Below are positions 1-7,989 of a DNA stretch of 64,000 nucleotides, piece after piece. Every line of letters begins with the position of its first letter. Positions within the stretch are counted from its first letter, which is position 1. The notes under the pieces were generated by a model. The model had not been told where the DNA came from and did no database searches. It was given only the letters and a program-made list of their open reading frames with translations. This DNA comes from Mesorhizobium sp. ORS 3359 (GTDB lineage: Bacteria > Pseudomonadota > Alphaproteobacteria > Rhizobiales > Rhizobiaceae): positions 1 to 64,000 of the forward strand of contig CCNC01000046.1 of assembly GCA_000824845.1 (NCBI GenBank), in the 5' to 3' direction. The position numbers and the translations under genes were made by a program.

Positions 1-1022
1 CCCTTGCAGGCGACGATCTGGTCCTTGGTGTAGGTCGTCCAGTCCGGGATCGAGATCGAGACCGGCCATTCGGGGCTGAGCGAGGGGTCGACGACGCTCT
101 TCAGCTTGGCCTTGCCTTCCTCGGTGGCGTTTTCCCAAAGCTGCGGCTCGACCAGCACGGTCTGCTGCGCCGGCTTCTTGCCGTCGAGGATCTGCAGCGC
201 CAGCGTCACGCCGGCGCCGCCGATCGAGCCGGGATTGGTGACGGCCGCGCCGACCAGGCCCTTGACCGAGCTCAACTGGCCGACGAAGCCGGCGTTGTCG
301 GCGCCCACGACCGGCACCATCGGCGCCTGCTGCTCGACCAGCGCGTCGACGATGACGTTGTCGATGCCGGAGGTCCAGATGCCGTTGATCGGCGTGCCGG
401 TGGCGAGGAAGGACAGGATCTGCTGCTTGGCCTGATCCTGCTGCCAGCCGGTGAAGACTTCCTGCGCGACCTTCACATCGGGGAATTCGGCGAGCGCCTT
501 CTTGAAGCCTTTGTCGCGATCAGAGTCGGCCGAAGCGCCGGCGGCGCCGCGCATGTAGAACACCTCGCCCTTGCCGCCCATCTGCTGGAACAGCCACTTG
601 GCGCCGAGATAGGCATACTGTTCCTGGTTGTTGGAGATGATGTAGGCGGACGGTTCGGTCACCGCCTGGTCGACGGCGACGACGACGATGCCGGCCTTGG
701 TGGCTTCCTCGAGGCCTGCCTTGATGCCGGCCGGATCGGCCGGGTTGACGACGATGGCGTCGACCTTGGCGCTGATCAGGTTGCGGATGTCCTCGAGCTG
801 GCCGGCGGCGTCGGTGTTGCGGTGGGCGATGTTGAGCTTCGCCACTTCACCGGAAGCGAGCGCCTGCGCCTTCATCGCGCAGATCATTTCCTCGCGCCAG
901 CCATTGCCCTGCACGGTGTTGGAAATGCCGATCGTGTATTTGCCGGCGGCGGCCGAGGCGCCTACCGAGGCGAGCAAGGCGGCGCCGGCAAGTAGCGAGG
1001 CCACGGTCAGATGTCTTTTCAT
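1..1022 (-). CDS. Ribose-type sugar ABC transporter substrate-binding protein (3' end cut by window)
   Basis: Periplasmic binding protein of the ribose/galactose type (Peripla_BP_4 fold), delivering a sugar to an ABC importer. The first 340 residues are visible. They start MKRHLTVASLLAGAALLASV, a Sec signal peptide ending near ASAAAGKY, and continue with a typical beta-alpha chain (KYTIGISNTVQGNGWREEM, then KVDAIVVNPADP). The last visible residues, DQIVACKG, resemble the usual C-terminus, so only a few codons probably lie outside the window. It reads leftward, so partner permease and ATPase genes would lie beyond base 1. The start is the ATG at 1022-1020, preceded by GGAGGAG. The substrate cannot be told from sequence; the neighbouring isomerase and polyol-dehydrogenase genes suggest a sugar or sugar alcohol. 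Confidence 0.9.
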   Translation of the reverse strand, partial: MKRHLTVASLLAGAALLASVGASAAAGKYTIGISNTVQGNGWREEMICAMKAQALASGEVAKLNIAHRNTDAAGQLEDIRNLISAKVDAIVVNPADPAGIKAGLEEATKAGIVVVAVDQAVTEPSAYIISNNQEQYAYLGAKWLFQQMGGKGEVFYMRGAAGASADSDRDKGFKKALAEFPDVKVAQEVFTGWQQDQAKQQILSFLATGTPINGIWTSGIDNVIVDALVEQQAPMVPVVGADNAGFVGQLSSVKGLVGAAVTNPGSIGGAGVTLALQILDGKKPAQQTVLVEPQLWENATEEGKAKLKSVVDPSLSPEWPVSISIPDWTTYTKDQIVACK

Positions 1023-1110
1023 GTCAGTACTCCTCCACATTGATCTTTTCAGTTCAGTCGATTGTTCAGTTCAGTTCCAGGGCGCCGACATGGTCGGCGC
1101 CGAGCTTTCG

Positions 1111-2022
1111 TTATTTAATGAAGGGGCGCAGCACGTCGCGGGCAAGCAGGAAGCCGCGCTTGACCTTTTCATCCGTCCCCTCGAAGCGCCGGTCCTCATG
1201 CTCGATGATGACCGGCCCGTCATAACCGGCCCGGTAGAGGCCCGAAAAAATCCTGCTCCAATCGATGTCCCCAAGCCCCGGCATGCGCGGCACCTGCCAG
1301 CCTATGCCAGCCGAGAGGATTCCGCGCTCATACAAACCATCATGATCAATCATCAGGTCCTTGGCATGGACATGCAGCATGCTCTTGCCGAACTCGCGGA
1401 TGAAGCGCTCCTTGTCGATCATCTGCCAGACGAGATGCGAGGGGTCGAAATTCATGCCGACATCGCCGCCCCAGGCTTCGAGGATGCGGCGCCAGACGTA
1501 AGGCGAGTAGGCGATGTTGTGCCCGCCCGGCCATTCGTCATAGCTGAAGATCATCGGGCAATTCTCGAAGGCGAGTTTCACACCGTGCTCGCGGGCGTGG
1601 GCGATGATCGCCGGCCAGATCTTTTGCGCGTCCTCCCAATTGGCGTCGACAGTCTTCGAGGCATCGCCGCCGCAGAAGGTGTTGACCAGCGAGACCCCCA
1701 TGCGGCTCGCCAACACGATCACCTTCTTCAGGTGATCGATCACCGCCTCGCGATGCGCCCGGTCGGGATGGAGCGGGTTGGGATAAAAGCCGAGGCCCGA
1801 GATGGCCAGGCCCTTGCCGGCAAGCCCGGCGGCAATATCCTTGGCTTCAGCGGCCGAGATGTCCACGTCGATATGGCTGGTGCCGGCATAACGGCGGCTG
1901 GCCCCGGAAGTCTTCGGCCAGCAGGCGATTTCCAGCGCCTCGAAACCGGCCGAACACGCCCAGTCGGCGACCTCGCCGAGAGCAGTATCCGGAAATGGTG
2001 CCGTGAGCAGTCCAAGTTTCAT
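1111..2022 (-). CDS. Sugar phosphate isomerase/epimerase family protein (xylose isomerase-like TIM barrel)
   Basis: A 303-residue member of the AP-endonuclease-2 / xylose-isomerase-like TIM-barrel superfamily. These are metal-dependent sugar isomerases and epimerases such as IolE, IolI and tagatose 3-epimerase. The N-terminus MKLGLLTAPFPDTALGEVAD and the stretches GVSLVNTFCGGD, KLAFENCP, NFDPSHLVWQ, HVHAKD and PVIIEHEDRRFEG give the expected strand order with Glu, Asp and His metal-ligand candidates. The start at 2022 is preceded by GGGAGG with good spacing, so the longer in-frame extension is rejected. It follows the mannitol-dehydrogenase-family gene by about 20 bases and precedes the binding-protein gene, so it probably belongs to the same leftward operon. 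Exact substrate unknown. Confidence 0.85.
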   Translation of the reverse strand: MKLGLLTAPFPDTALGEVADWACSAGFEALEIACWPKTSGASRRYAGTSHIDVDISAAEAKDIAAGLAGKGLAISGLGFYPNPLHPDRAHREAVIDHLKKVIVLASRMGVSLVNTFCGGDASKTVDANWEDAQKIWPAIIAHAREHGVKLAFENCPMIFSYDEWPGGHNIAYSPYVWRRILEAWGGDVGMNFDPSHLVWQMIDKERFIREFGKSMLHVHAKDLMIDHDGLYERGILSAGIGWQVPRMPGLGDIDWSRIFSGLYRAGYDGPVIIEHEDRRFEGTDEKVKRGFLLARDVLRPFIK

Positions 2023-2041
2023 AATGCCTCCCAATACCAAA

Positions 2042-3568
2042 CTATGCAGATCGAGCCGGCTGGTTCAACGGCGCATCTGTTGGCCCAGAGCAGACTTGTC
2101 TGACAAAGCCCATCGGATCGTTCGACAGCAGGCCGTCGAGTCCCGCGACGACATGCGCGCGGAAAGTCGCGTTGGCGGCCAAGGACGGGTCGAAGATGGC
2201 GTCGATGGCGAGGATCGCGTCGGCGAGCAGTTTGCTGTCGGAACCAACGCGGTCGGCGATTGTCGCAATTCTCTCGGCGATGGGGTCGGACACCTGCCAG
2301 GCGCGGCCGAAGCGCGCCGACGCCTTGATCAGATAGGCCATCCAGCCGGCCACGGGAACCGAAAGAAGCTCGATGCTTCCGCCCTTCACCAGGCGGTCGC
2401 GGATCGGGTTGAGCAGGCGCTGCACGATCTTCTGCGAGCCGTCGGTGGCGATCTGGTGGTTGCGGTGGCGGATCGCCGTGTTGGTGAGGCGCGACAGGCT
2501 CTGCTCGACATAGGCCATCGGCGATATACCGGGCACGGGCATCAGAGTCGGCAGTGTTTCCTCGGTCAGCATGCGGCGGACGAAGCCTGCCAGAAGCGGG
2601 TTGGCTATCGCCTCGAACGTATGTTCGAAGCCGCCCAAGACCCCAAGATAGCTGAGCGTCGTCTGCGCGCCGTTCAGCACCCGCATCTTGAGATGCTCGA
2701 ACGGCGTGACATCGACGACGAAGGCCGCGCCGACAAGGTCCCAGCGCGGCACGCGTCCGGCGAAGCGGTTCTCGATCACCCATTGGCGGAAACGCTCGCC
2801 GACCACCAAGGCGCTGTCATGGTAGCCATAGCGCTGCTCGACCGTATCGATATCGGCCGCGGTCGTCGCCGGCGCGATGCGGTCGACCATGGCCGAAGGG
2901 AAGGCGACATTGGCTTCGATCCAATCCGCCAGCCCGCCGCCGCGCCGCTCTGCGAATGCACGCACGACAGTGCCAAGAATGGTGCCGTTGGTGGGGATGT
3001 TGTCGCAGGACAGCAGCGTCACCGGCCGGCCATGCGAGGCCATGCGCAGTTCCAGCGCTCTGGCCAGGATGCCGGGCACGCTGCGCGGCGTCTCTGGACT
3101 GGCGAGATCGTGGACGATATCGGGATGGTCAAGGTCGAGCGCGCCGCTCGACGGGATGTGGCAATAGCCTTTCTCCGTTACCGTCATGGTGACCATCTCG
3201 ATCTCAGGCGAGGCGAGCACGTCCAGCGCCGGTGCGGCATTGTCCTGGCTGTCGACGACGCGCACGATGCTGCCGATGATACGCGCCTCGACCTCGTCGT
3301 TCTGACGGATCAGCCGTGTGTAGAGGCCGTCCTGCCGCCCCAGCGTGTCGGCAAGCAAAGGCGAGCGGATGTTGATGCCGACCAGTCCCCAGCGGCCGAA
3401 ATCCTTCGCCAGGAGATCGTCGGTGTATTCGGCCTGGTGGCAGCGGTGGAAGGCGCCGACGCCGATATGGGCGATCCCTGGCTTGAGTGCTGCGCGATCG
3501 TAAGCCGGCTTGCGGACCTCTGACGGCAAACGGCCGAGCAGGGCAGGGCTGAGCTTCTCGGCGCTCAC
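2042..3568 (-). CDS. Mannitol dehydrogenase family oxidoreductase (fructuronate reductase/polyol dehydrogenase type)
   Basis: A 508-residue long-chain polyol dehydrogenase, about the usual family length. It should use NAD(P) to interconvert a polyol or aldonate and a ketose or ketouronate. Visible marks are the Rossmann start IAHIGVGAFHRCHQAEY, the stretch MVTMTVTEKGYC, the cofactor/active-site region TLLSCDNIPTNG, and the C-terminal catalytic segment LKMRVLNGAQTTLSYLG containing the family's K-x5-N-x2-H-like site (here Gln at the His place). Translation most likely begins at GTG 3568-3566, overlapping the TGA of the upstream SDR gene (GTGA), which indicates translational coupling. The frame stays open to 4024 upstream, but that part is a shadow of the SDR gene. 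D-mannonate, D-arabinitol or mannitol are possible substrates. Confidence 0.88.
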   Translation of the reverse strand: MSAEKLSPALLGRLPSEVRKPAYDRAALKPGIAHIGVGAFHRCHQAEYTDDLLAKDFGRWGLVGINIRSPLLADTLGRQDGLYTRLIRQNDEVEARIIGSIVRVVDSQDNAAPALDVLASPEIEMVTMTVTEKGYCHIPSSGALDLDHPDIVHDLASPETPRSVPGILARALELRMASHGRPVTLLSCDNIPTNGTILGTVVRAFAERRGGGLADWIEANVAFPSAMVDRIAPATTAADIDTVEQRYGYHDSALVVGERFRQWVIENRFAGRVPRWDLVGAAFVVDVTPFEHLKMRVLNGAQTTLSYLGVLGGFEHTFEAIANPLLAGFVRRMLTEETLPTLMPVPGISPMAYVEQSLSRLTNTAIRHRNHQIATDGSQKIVQRLLNPIRDRLVKGGSIELLSVPVAGWMAYLIKASARFGRAWQVSDPIAERIATIADRVGSDSKLLADAILAIDAIFDPSLAANATFRAHVVAGLDGLLSNDPMGFVRQVCSGPTDAPLNQPARSA

Positions 3569-4347
3569 CGGTTGGCTCCGATCACCCATTGCTCCTGGTC
3601 GACCAGCGTGCCGGTCATCGGGCCGGCCGCGTCGGAGAGCAGGAAGACGGCGAGGTTGGCTATGTCGGAGACGGAGAACAGCCGGCCGAAGGGCTGCATT
3701 GCGTTGGCGGCGTCGAGCCACCCCGGACCCTGGTCGAGCGTGTCGGCCTGCATGATCCGTTCGGCCGGAGTATCGGTCCAGCCGACATTGATGCCGTTGA
3801 CGCGGATGCGGTCGAAGCGGTGCGCGTTGGCGGCGTTCTTGGTCAGCGTCGCCAGCGCGCCCTTGGTGGCGGAATAGACGGCAAGCTCCGGCGTGCCGCA
3901 ATGCGCGTTGATCGACAGGATGTTGACAATGGCACCGCCCTGGCCGCGCTTCTTCATGTCGGCGATCGCCGCCTGCATAAGGAAGAAGGGCGCGCGAGCG
4001 TTGACGGCAAACAGCGACGCCCAATCGTCGAGCGTGGCATCGACGAAGGACGCGCGATCGGTGAGGCCGGCGGCGTTGACGAGACCGTCGATGCGGCCGA
4101 AGCGTTCAATGCAGGCTTGCGCAAGCCGCGCCGGGGCTTCGGGACCGCCGAGGTCGGCCGCAGCGAAGACGGCAGCAGCGCCCATGGCTGTGAGTTCGGC
4201 GGCAACAGCGTCGCCGCGCTTCTGGTCCCGGCCGGTGATCAGCAGGCCGGCGGCGCCGGAGCGCGCAAGCGTCTCGGCGATCGCGCGGCCGATGCCTTGC
4301 GTCGCGCCGGTGACCAGCACCACCTTGCCGTCGAGACGAACCTCCAT
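3565..4347 (-). CDS. SDR family NAD(P)-dependent oxidoreductase
   Basis: A 260-residue classical short-chain dehydrogenase. The cofactor motif TGATQGIG sits near residues 14-21, the NAG-like element is LVNAAG, and the active site is Ser in NILSINAHCG plus YSATK. The start ATG at 4347 has a strong Shine-Dalgarno (GGGAGGAGG). It is the first gene of a leftward operon with the mannitol-dehydrogenase-family gene (GTGA overlap), the TIM-barrel isomerase and the ribose-type binding protein. Two GGAA-N6-TTCC boxes sit 11-52 bases upstream, suggesting repression by the RpiR-type regulator encoded next door. Likely it oxidises or reduces a sugar or polyol; the substrate is not determinable here. Confidence 0.88.
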   Translation of the reverse strand: MEVRLDGKVVLVTGATQGIGRAIAETLARSGAAGLLITGRDQKRGDAVAAELTAMGAAAVFAAADLGGPEAPARLAQACIERFGRIDGLVNAAGLTDRASFVDATLDDWASLFAVNARAPFFLMQAAIADMKKRGQGGAIVNILSINAHCGTPELAVYSATKGALATLTKNAANAHRFDRIRVNGINVGWTDTPAERIMQADTLDQGPGWLDAANAMQPFGRLFSVSDIANLAVFLLSDAAGPMTGTLVDQEQWVIGANR

Positions 4348-4357
4348 TCCTCCTCCC

Positions 4358-4399
4358 GGAACAAAGTTTCCATTTTTCAGAATATGGAACGATAATTCC
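4358..4399. promoter_or_regulatory. Two GGAA-N6-TTCC boxes (IolR/RpiR-type operator)
   Basis: Directly visible are GGAA-CAAAGT-TTCC at 4358-4371 and GGAA-CGATAA-TTCC at 4386-4399, 28 bases apart centre to centre. GGAA-N6-TTCC is the motif reported for Sinorhizobium IolR, an RpiR-type repressor of inositol genes. They lie just upstream of the SDR operon start (4347) and near an RpiR gene (4517-5416), so they are the natural operator candidate. Binding is inference. Confidence 0.6.
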
Positions 4400-4414
4400 C
4401 GTTAGTCAATCGTG

Positions 4415-4455
4415 TAGAGCGGTTCACCGTTCCATGGAACCGGTGAACCGCTCTA
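4415..4455. repeat. 41-bp inverted repeat with 15-bp perfect arms
   Basis: Arms TAGAGCGGTTCACCG and CGGTGAACCGCTCTA flank an 11-base centre, TTCCATGGAAC. It lies between the end of the RpiR gene and the SDR operon promoter. It can form a strong hairpin that would end rpiR transcription. No T-run follows, so it could instead be a protein-binding palindrome or a dispersed rhizobial intergenic repeat. Confidence 0.75.
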
Positions 4456-4516
4456 TCTCCTTGTCTTTCGCAATTCCGGACGGAAAACCGCTGACACTTT
4501 CCTGGAATTGCTCTTG

Positions 4517-5416
4517 TCAATCTGTCCGGCGCGCGACGACGCCGTGGACCAAGGCCATGCCGACCGCGAGCGAAGCGGCTAGTGAACGGAACCCGCCAAA
4601 ATCCTGCTCGACCACGTCCAGCCAGGTGTCTGAGAGCTTCACCAGCGGCGAGAAGGTGCTGTCGGTGATGGCGAGGATGCGCGCCTTACGCTCATGCGCG
4701 ACGGCGACGAGGTCGGGCGTGATCGAATTATAGGGGCTGAAGGAGACGGCGAGCACCGCGTCGCGCGGCGTGATGCAGCCGACCTGGTCGAGCGCGGTCG
4801 AGCCGACATTGTCGACCAGCACATTGCGCACGCCCTGCTGCGACAGCGTCAACGAGAGATAGGCGGTGACGGGAAAGGCGCGCTTGCTGCCGATGACATA
4901 GATCAGCTCGGCCGCCGCCAAATGATCCGCCATCGTCTCGAAAGCGGCGATATCGAAATTGTTGCCGATGCGGCCGAGCGAGGCTTGGCAGGCGCCGACC
5001 ATGCCGTTGAGGAAATGCAGGTCGGCATTCGGCTCCTCGGCTCTGTCCGGGCTGCCTTGCGCATCTGGCCAGGAGCCCTTCATGCGGTCCTTGAACAGGA
5101 GCTGGAAATCGGAAAAACCGGAATAGCCGAAGATCTGCGCGAAGCGCACCAGGGTCGAGGGCTGCACGCCGGCCTGCTCCGCCACCTGCGCGATCGTGCC
5201 CAACGCAACCTCGCTCGGATGCTGCCAGAGGAAGATCGCCACCTGGCGAAGCCGTTTCGGGAAATGCACGGTGCCTGACGAAAGCACTGCACGCAGTTCT
5301 TCATAGGTCTGCGGCTTGGTGTAGCCAAGTGCTGCCAGTGATCGGCTCCTCTTCCTCGCCGCCGTCTCCAGGCTATGCGAGGACGGCTCGTCGGCCGCCT
5401 TGCCGCGGCCGCTCAT
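4517..5416 (-). CDS. MurR/RpiR family transcriptional regulator
   Basis: A 299-residue regulator with an N-terminal RpiR helix-turn-helix (about residues 38-110: KRLRQVAIFLWQHP, then TIAQVAEQAGVQPSTLVRFA) and a C-terminal SIS sugar-phosphate-binding domain (about 140-285: AAELIYVIGSKRAFPV, AVLAVSFSPYN, ILAITDSTFSPL). Such proteins sense phosphosugars and usually repress nearby catabolic operons. It is divergent from the Gfo/Idh gene at 5629 and upstream of the SDR operon, with GGAA-N6-TTCC boxes before that operon and a related palindrome in the divergent region. The start at 5416 gives a slightly long, charged N-terminus; a later start is possible. Confidence 0.9.
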   Translation of the reverse strand: MSGRGKAADEPSSHSLETAARKRSRSLAALGYTKPQTYEELRAVLSSGTVHFPKRLRQVAIFLWQHPSEVALGTIAQVAEQAGVQPSTLVRFAQIFGYSGFSDFQLLFKDRMKGSWPDAQGSPDRAEEPNADLHFLNGMVGACQASLGRIGNNFDIAAFETMADHLAAAELIYVIGSKRAFPVTAYLSLTLSQQGVRNVLVDNVGSTALDQVGCITPRDAVLAVSFSPYNSITPDLVAVAHERKARILAITDSTFSPLVKLSDTWLDVVEQDFGGFRSLAASLAVGMALVHGVVARRTD

Positions 5417-5544
5417 AGGATATGCCTCATCGTCACCCCAACCATCGGATGCATTATCCGATCCCTGCCCACCGGATGCGGTCCGTCACCTGGACCGAGG
5501 GTAAAAAGCTAACGCGGCACAATCGTTTTACAAAACAAAAAATA

Positions 5545-5556
5545 GAAATATATTTC
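5545..5556. promoter_or_regulatory. Perfect palindrome in the rpiR-gfo divergent region
   Basis: GAAATATATTTC is a perfect 12-base palindrome in an AT-rich stretch between the divergent RpiR and Gfo/Idh starts. Written as AGAA-ATATAT-TTCG (5544-5557) it has the same N6 spacing as the GGAA-N6-TTCC boxes, with two substitutions, so it may be a weaker operator of the same regulator. Confidence 0.4.
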
Positions 5557-5628
5557 GAAAACAGCCGTCGCCGGTCACAACATCCGCACCGACCGGCATA
5601 TCGAAACTTGGGGAGGATAATCGCAATC

Positions 5629-6822
5629 ATGGTCTATGCAACCGCCGATGGTACGTCGCGTCAACGCCTGCGGGTCGGCATGGTCGGAGGCGGCCGCAAC
5701 GCCTTCATCGGCGCCGTGCATCGCCTCGCCATGCGGCTCGACGATCGGATCGCGCTGGTCGCCGGCGCGCTGTCCTCGGATCCGGAGAATGCCGTGGCCT
5801 CCGCGGCGGAGATCGGCATCGCGCCTGAGCGCAGCTATGCCGATTACTACGCCATGGCCAAGGCCGAGGCGGCACGGCCGGACGGCATCGAGGCGGTGGT
5901 CATCGTCACGCCCAATCATCTGCACGCGCCGGTCGCGACGGCCTTCCTCGAGGCCGGCATAGACGTGATCTGCGATAAGCCGCTGTCGACGACGCTTGGC
6001 GAGGCCGAGGCGCTGGTGGCGCTGACGAAAGCCATGCAGCGCCGGTTCGTCGTCACGCTCAACAACACGGGCTACGCCATGGTCCGCCAGGCGCGCGAGA
6101 TGGTGGCGGCGGGTGAGCTCGGCCGCATCGTGTCGGTGCATGGCGCCTATATCCAGGACTGGCTGACCAAGCCGATCGACGCCGAGGGCCAGAAACAGGC
6201 CGAATGGCGCACCGACCCGGCGCGTGCCGGCCAGTCGGCGGTGCTTGCCGATATCGGCGTGCATGCCTTCAACCTGGCAAGCTTCGTCTCCGGCTTCGAG
6301 GCGGAGGCAGTCTCGGCCGACCTCTTCACCGCCGTGCCCGGACGGCGGCTGGACGACAACGCGCATGTGCTCGTGCGCTGGGCGGGCGGGGCGCGCGGCA
6401 CGATCCTCGCCAGCCAGACTTCGCCCGGCCATTACAACGACCTCTCGGTGCGCATCTATGGCGAGAAGGCCGGGCTCGAATGGTCTGGATCGCGGCCCGA
6501 GGAATTGCGCTTCTCACCCTATGGCGAGGAGACGCGCACGCTGGTGCGCGGAGGTTACGGCTCGACCGCGGAAGCCCGGCGCGTCTCGCGCATGCCCGCC
6601 GCGCATCCTGAAGGCTATATCGAGGCTTTCGCCAATTTCTACCGCGACGCCGCCGACATTATCCGCGCGCATCGCGCGGGCGGTGCGGTCGATGCCGCGC
6701 GGGCAGCGCAGGTGCCCGACGTGGTCGACGGCGCGCGTGGCGTGAAGTTTGTGGCGGCGGCGGTGGAGTCGAACGCGGCAGGCGGGGCGTGGACGGCGGC
6801 GCGGTTGGCGCAGATGCGTTAA
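5629..6822 (+). CDS. Gfo/Idh/MocA family oxidoreductase
   Basis: A 397-residue NAD(P)-dependent sugar dehydrogenase family protein. The Rossmann motif VGMVGGGRNAFIG is at residues 16-28, and the family's EKP motif appears as CDKPLSTTLGEA. The C-terminal alpha/beta domain includes SAVLADIGVHAFNLASFVSG, the usual catalytic Asp/His helix. The ATG at 5629 has GGGGAGGA upstream; the reading frame extends to 5422 but that part lacks coding character. It is divergent from the RpiR regulator, so it is probably controlled by it, and it likely oxidises the sugar or inositol-like substrate handled by the 1-4347 operon. Substrate not determinable. Confidence 0.88.
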   Translation: MVYATADGTSRQRLRVGMVGGGRNAFIGAVHRLAMRLDDRIALVAGALSSDPENAVASAAEIGIAPERSYADYYAMAKAEAARPDGIEAVVIVTPNHLHAPVATAFLEAGIDVICDKPLSTTLGEAEALVALTKAMQRRFVVTLNNTGYAMVRQAREMVAAGELGRIVSVHGAYIQDWLTKPIDAEGQKQAEWRTDPARAGQSAVLADIGVHAFNLASFVSGFEAEAVSADLFTAVPGRRLDDNAHVLVRWAGGARGTILASQTSPGHYNDLSVRIYGEKAGLEWSGSRPEELRFSPYGEETRTLVRGGYGSTAEARRVSRMPAAHPEGYIEAFANFYRDAADIIRAHRAGGAVDAARAAQVPDVVDGARGVKFVAAAVESNAAGGAWTAARLAQMR

Positions 6823-6876
6823 TGATAGTATCTGTTGTTGATTGGCAGGACATTCGCCTGACTGTATTCGACAACA

Positions 6877-7113
6877 ATGAACAAATCCGACGTCTTCCTT
6901 GCTGCCAGCTTTGGATGCCTTGCTCTTGCGGCCGCTGCGTTCGCGGCGCCGCAAGTTTTTCGGGACAACAATGCCAAGGAAGTGGCGCAATGCACGCGCC
7001 TTCTCAAAACCTACCATGACACCGGCGATTGGCCGGATGCGGGTGCTCCCGAGTATATCCGCTACGACGAGTGTTATTATCTGATCTGCGGCGGAACCAA
7101 GCCGGAGGCCTGA
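6877..7113 (+). CDS. Small secreted hypothetical protein
   Basis: A 78-residue reading frame starting MNKSDVFLAASFGCLALAAAA, which looks like a Sec signal peptide with cleavage near FAAPQVF. The mature part is small and polar with three cysteines (EVAQCTRLLK, YDECYYLICGG). I do not recognise the family. There is no clear ribosome-binding site before the ATG. It sits in the gap between the Gfo/Idh gene and the convergent transporter operon. Confidence 0.4.
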   Translation: MNKSDVFLAASFGCLALAAAAFAAPQVFRDNNAKEVAQCTRLLKTYHDTGDWPDAGAPEYIRYDECYYLICGGTKPEA

Positions 7114-7128
7114 CAGCGCCCGATCGCG

Positions 7129-7989
7129 CTACCCCTTGATCGCCGAGCCGACGATCGAATCCACAAAGAAGCGCTGCAGGAAGACGAAGAGGATCAGCGG
7201 CGGCAGCACGGCGAGCGTCGCGCCGGCCATCACCAGGCCGGTGTTGACCGCGCCGCGATTGTAGCTGAGCAGCCGGCTGAGGCTGATGACGATCGGATAG
7301 GCGTCGGCATTGCCCTGCAGCACGGTGAGCGGCCAAAGATAGCTGTTCCAGTGATAGACGAAGGCGAACAGCGCCAGCGCGGCAATCGCGGGTGCTATGC
7401 TCGGCGCCACGATCTTGTAAAGGATGAGAAGCTCGGAGGCGCCGTCCATGCGCGCTGCGTCGATCAGGTCGTCGGGCACGCCGGCGATGAACTGGCGCAT
7501 CAGGAAGATGCCGAAGGCGTTGGCGAGGTTGGGCACGATGATGCCAGCGAGGCTGGCGCTCAGTCCGAGCGAGCCGACCATGCGGTAGAGCGGGATCAGC
7601 GTCACGATCGGCGGTAGGAACATGGTGGCGATCAGGACGGAAAACAAAAGCGAGCGGCCGGGGAAGGAATATTTGGCGAAGGCGTAGCCGGCCATCGTGC
7701 TGGTGACCAGGACGCCGGCGGTGGTGACCGAGGCGATGACAAGCGAATTCCACATCGAGCGCCCGACATTGATGACGCCGGCGACCTTTTCGTAGGCCTC
7801 GAGGGTCGGCGTGCGCGCGATCCAGACCGGCGGCACCTGCATGGTCTCGGCCGGCGTCTTCAGGCTGGAGAGCACCATCCAGGCGAGCGGGAAGGCGGAG
7901 GCGACGGCGACCAGCAGCATGGCGCTCGCAAGCAGCGCCTTGCGGCCCGAAGGGCGCTTGCGAGCGAGCGATCGGGTAGCCGCGCTCAT
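7129..7989 (-). CDS. Carbohydrate ABC transporter permease (MalG type)
   Basis: A 286-residue inner-membrane permease of the maltose/MalG class with about six transmembrane segments. The family EAA loop is seen in DDLIDAARMDGASELLILYKIVAPSIAPAIAALA. It is the distal gene of a leftward transporter operon (binding protein, MalF-type, MalG-type) and its start overlaps the stop of the upstream permease by four bases (ATGA). No ATPase gene is in the operon, so the transporter must use a shared MsmK/UgpC-like ATPase from elsewhere. Confidence 0.92.
   Translation of the reverse strand: MSAATRSLARKRPSGRKALLASAMLLVAVASAFPLAWMVLSSLKTPAETMQVPPVWIARTPTLEAYEKVAGVINVGRSMWNSLVIASVTTAGVLVTSTMAGYAFAKYSFPGRSLLFSVLIATMFLPPIVTLIPLYRMVGSLGLSASLAGIIVPNLANAFGIFLMRQFIAGVPDDLIDAARMDGASELLILYKIVAPSIAPAIAALALFAFVYHWNSYLWPLTVLQGNADAYPIVISLSRLLSYNRGAVNTGLVMAGATLAVLPPLILFVFLQRFFVDSIVGSAIKG

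Noticed and set aside
688..2103. Long plus-strand frames opposite the binding-protein and isomerase genes
   Set aside because: Their translations are low-complexity Arg/Ala-rich antisense of well-recognised minus-strand genes, a common artefact in GC-rich DNA.
2042..4024. A single 660-codon frame that would fuse SDR and mannitol-dehydrogenase regions
   Set aside because: The upstream third lies in a shadow frame of the SDR gene; the real SDR uses another frame and ends at 3565, and a GTG start with GTGA overlap explains the second gene.
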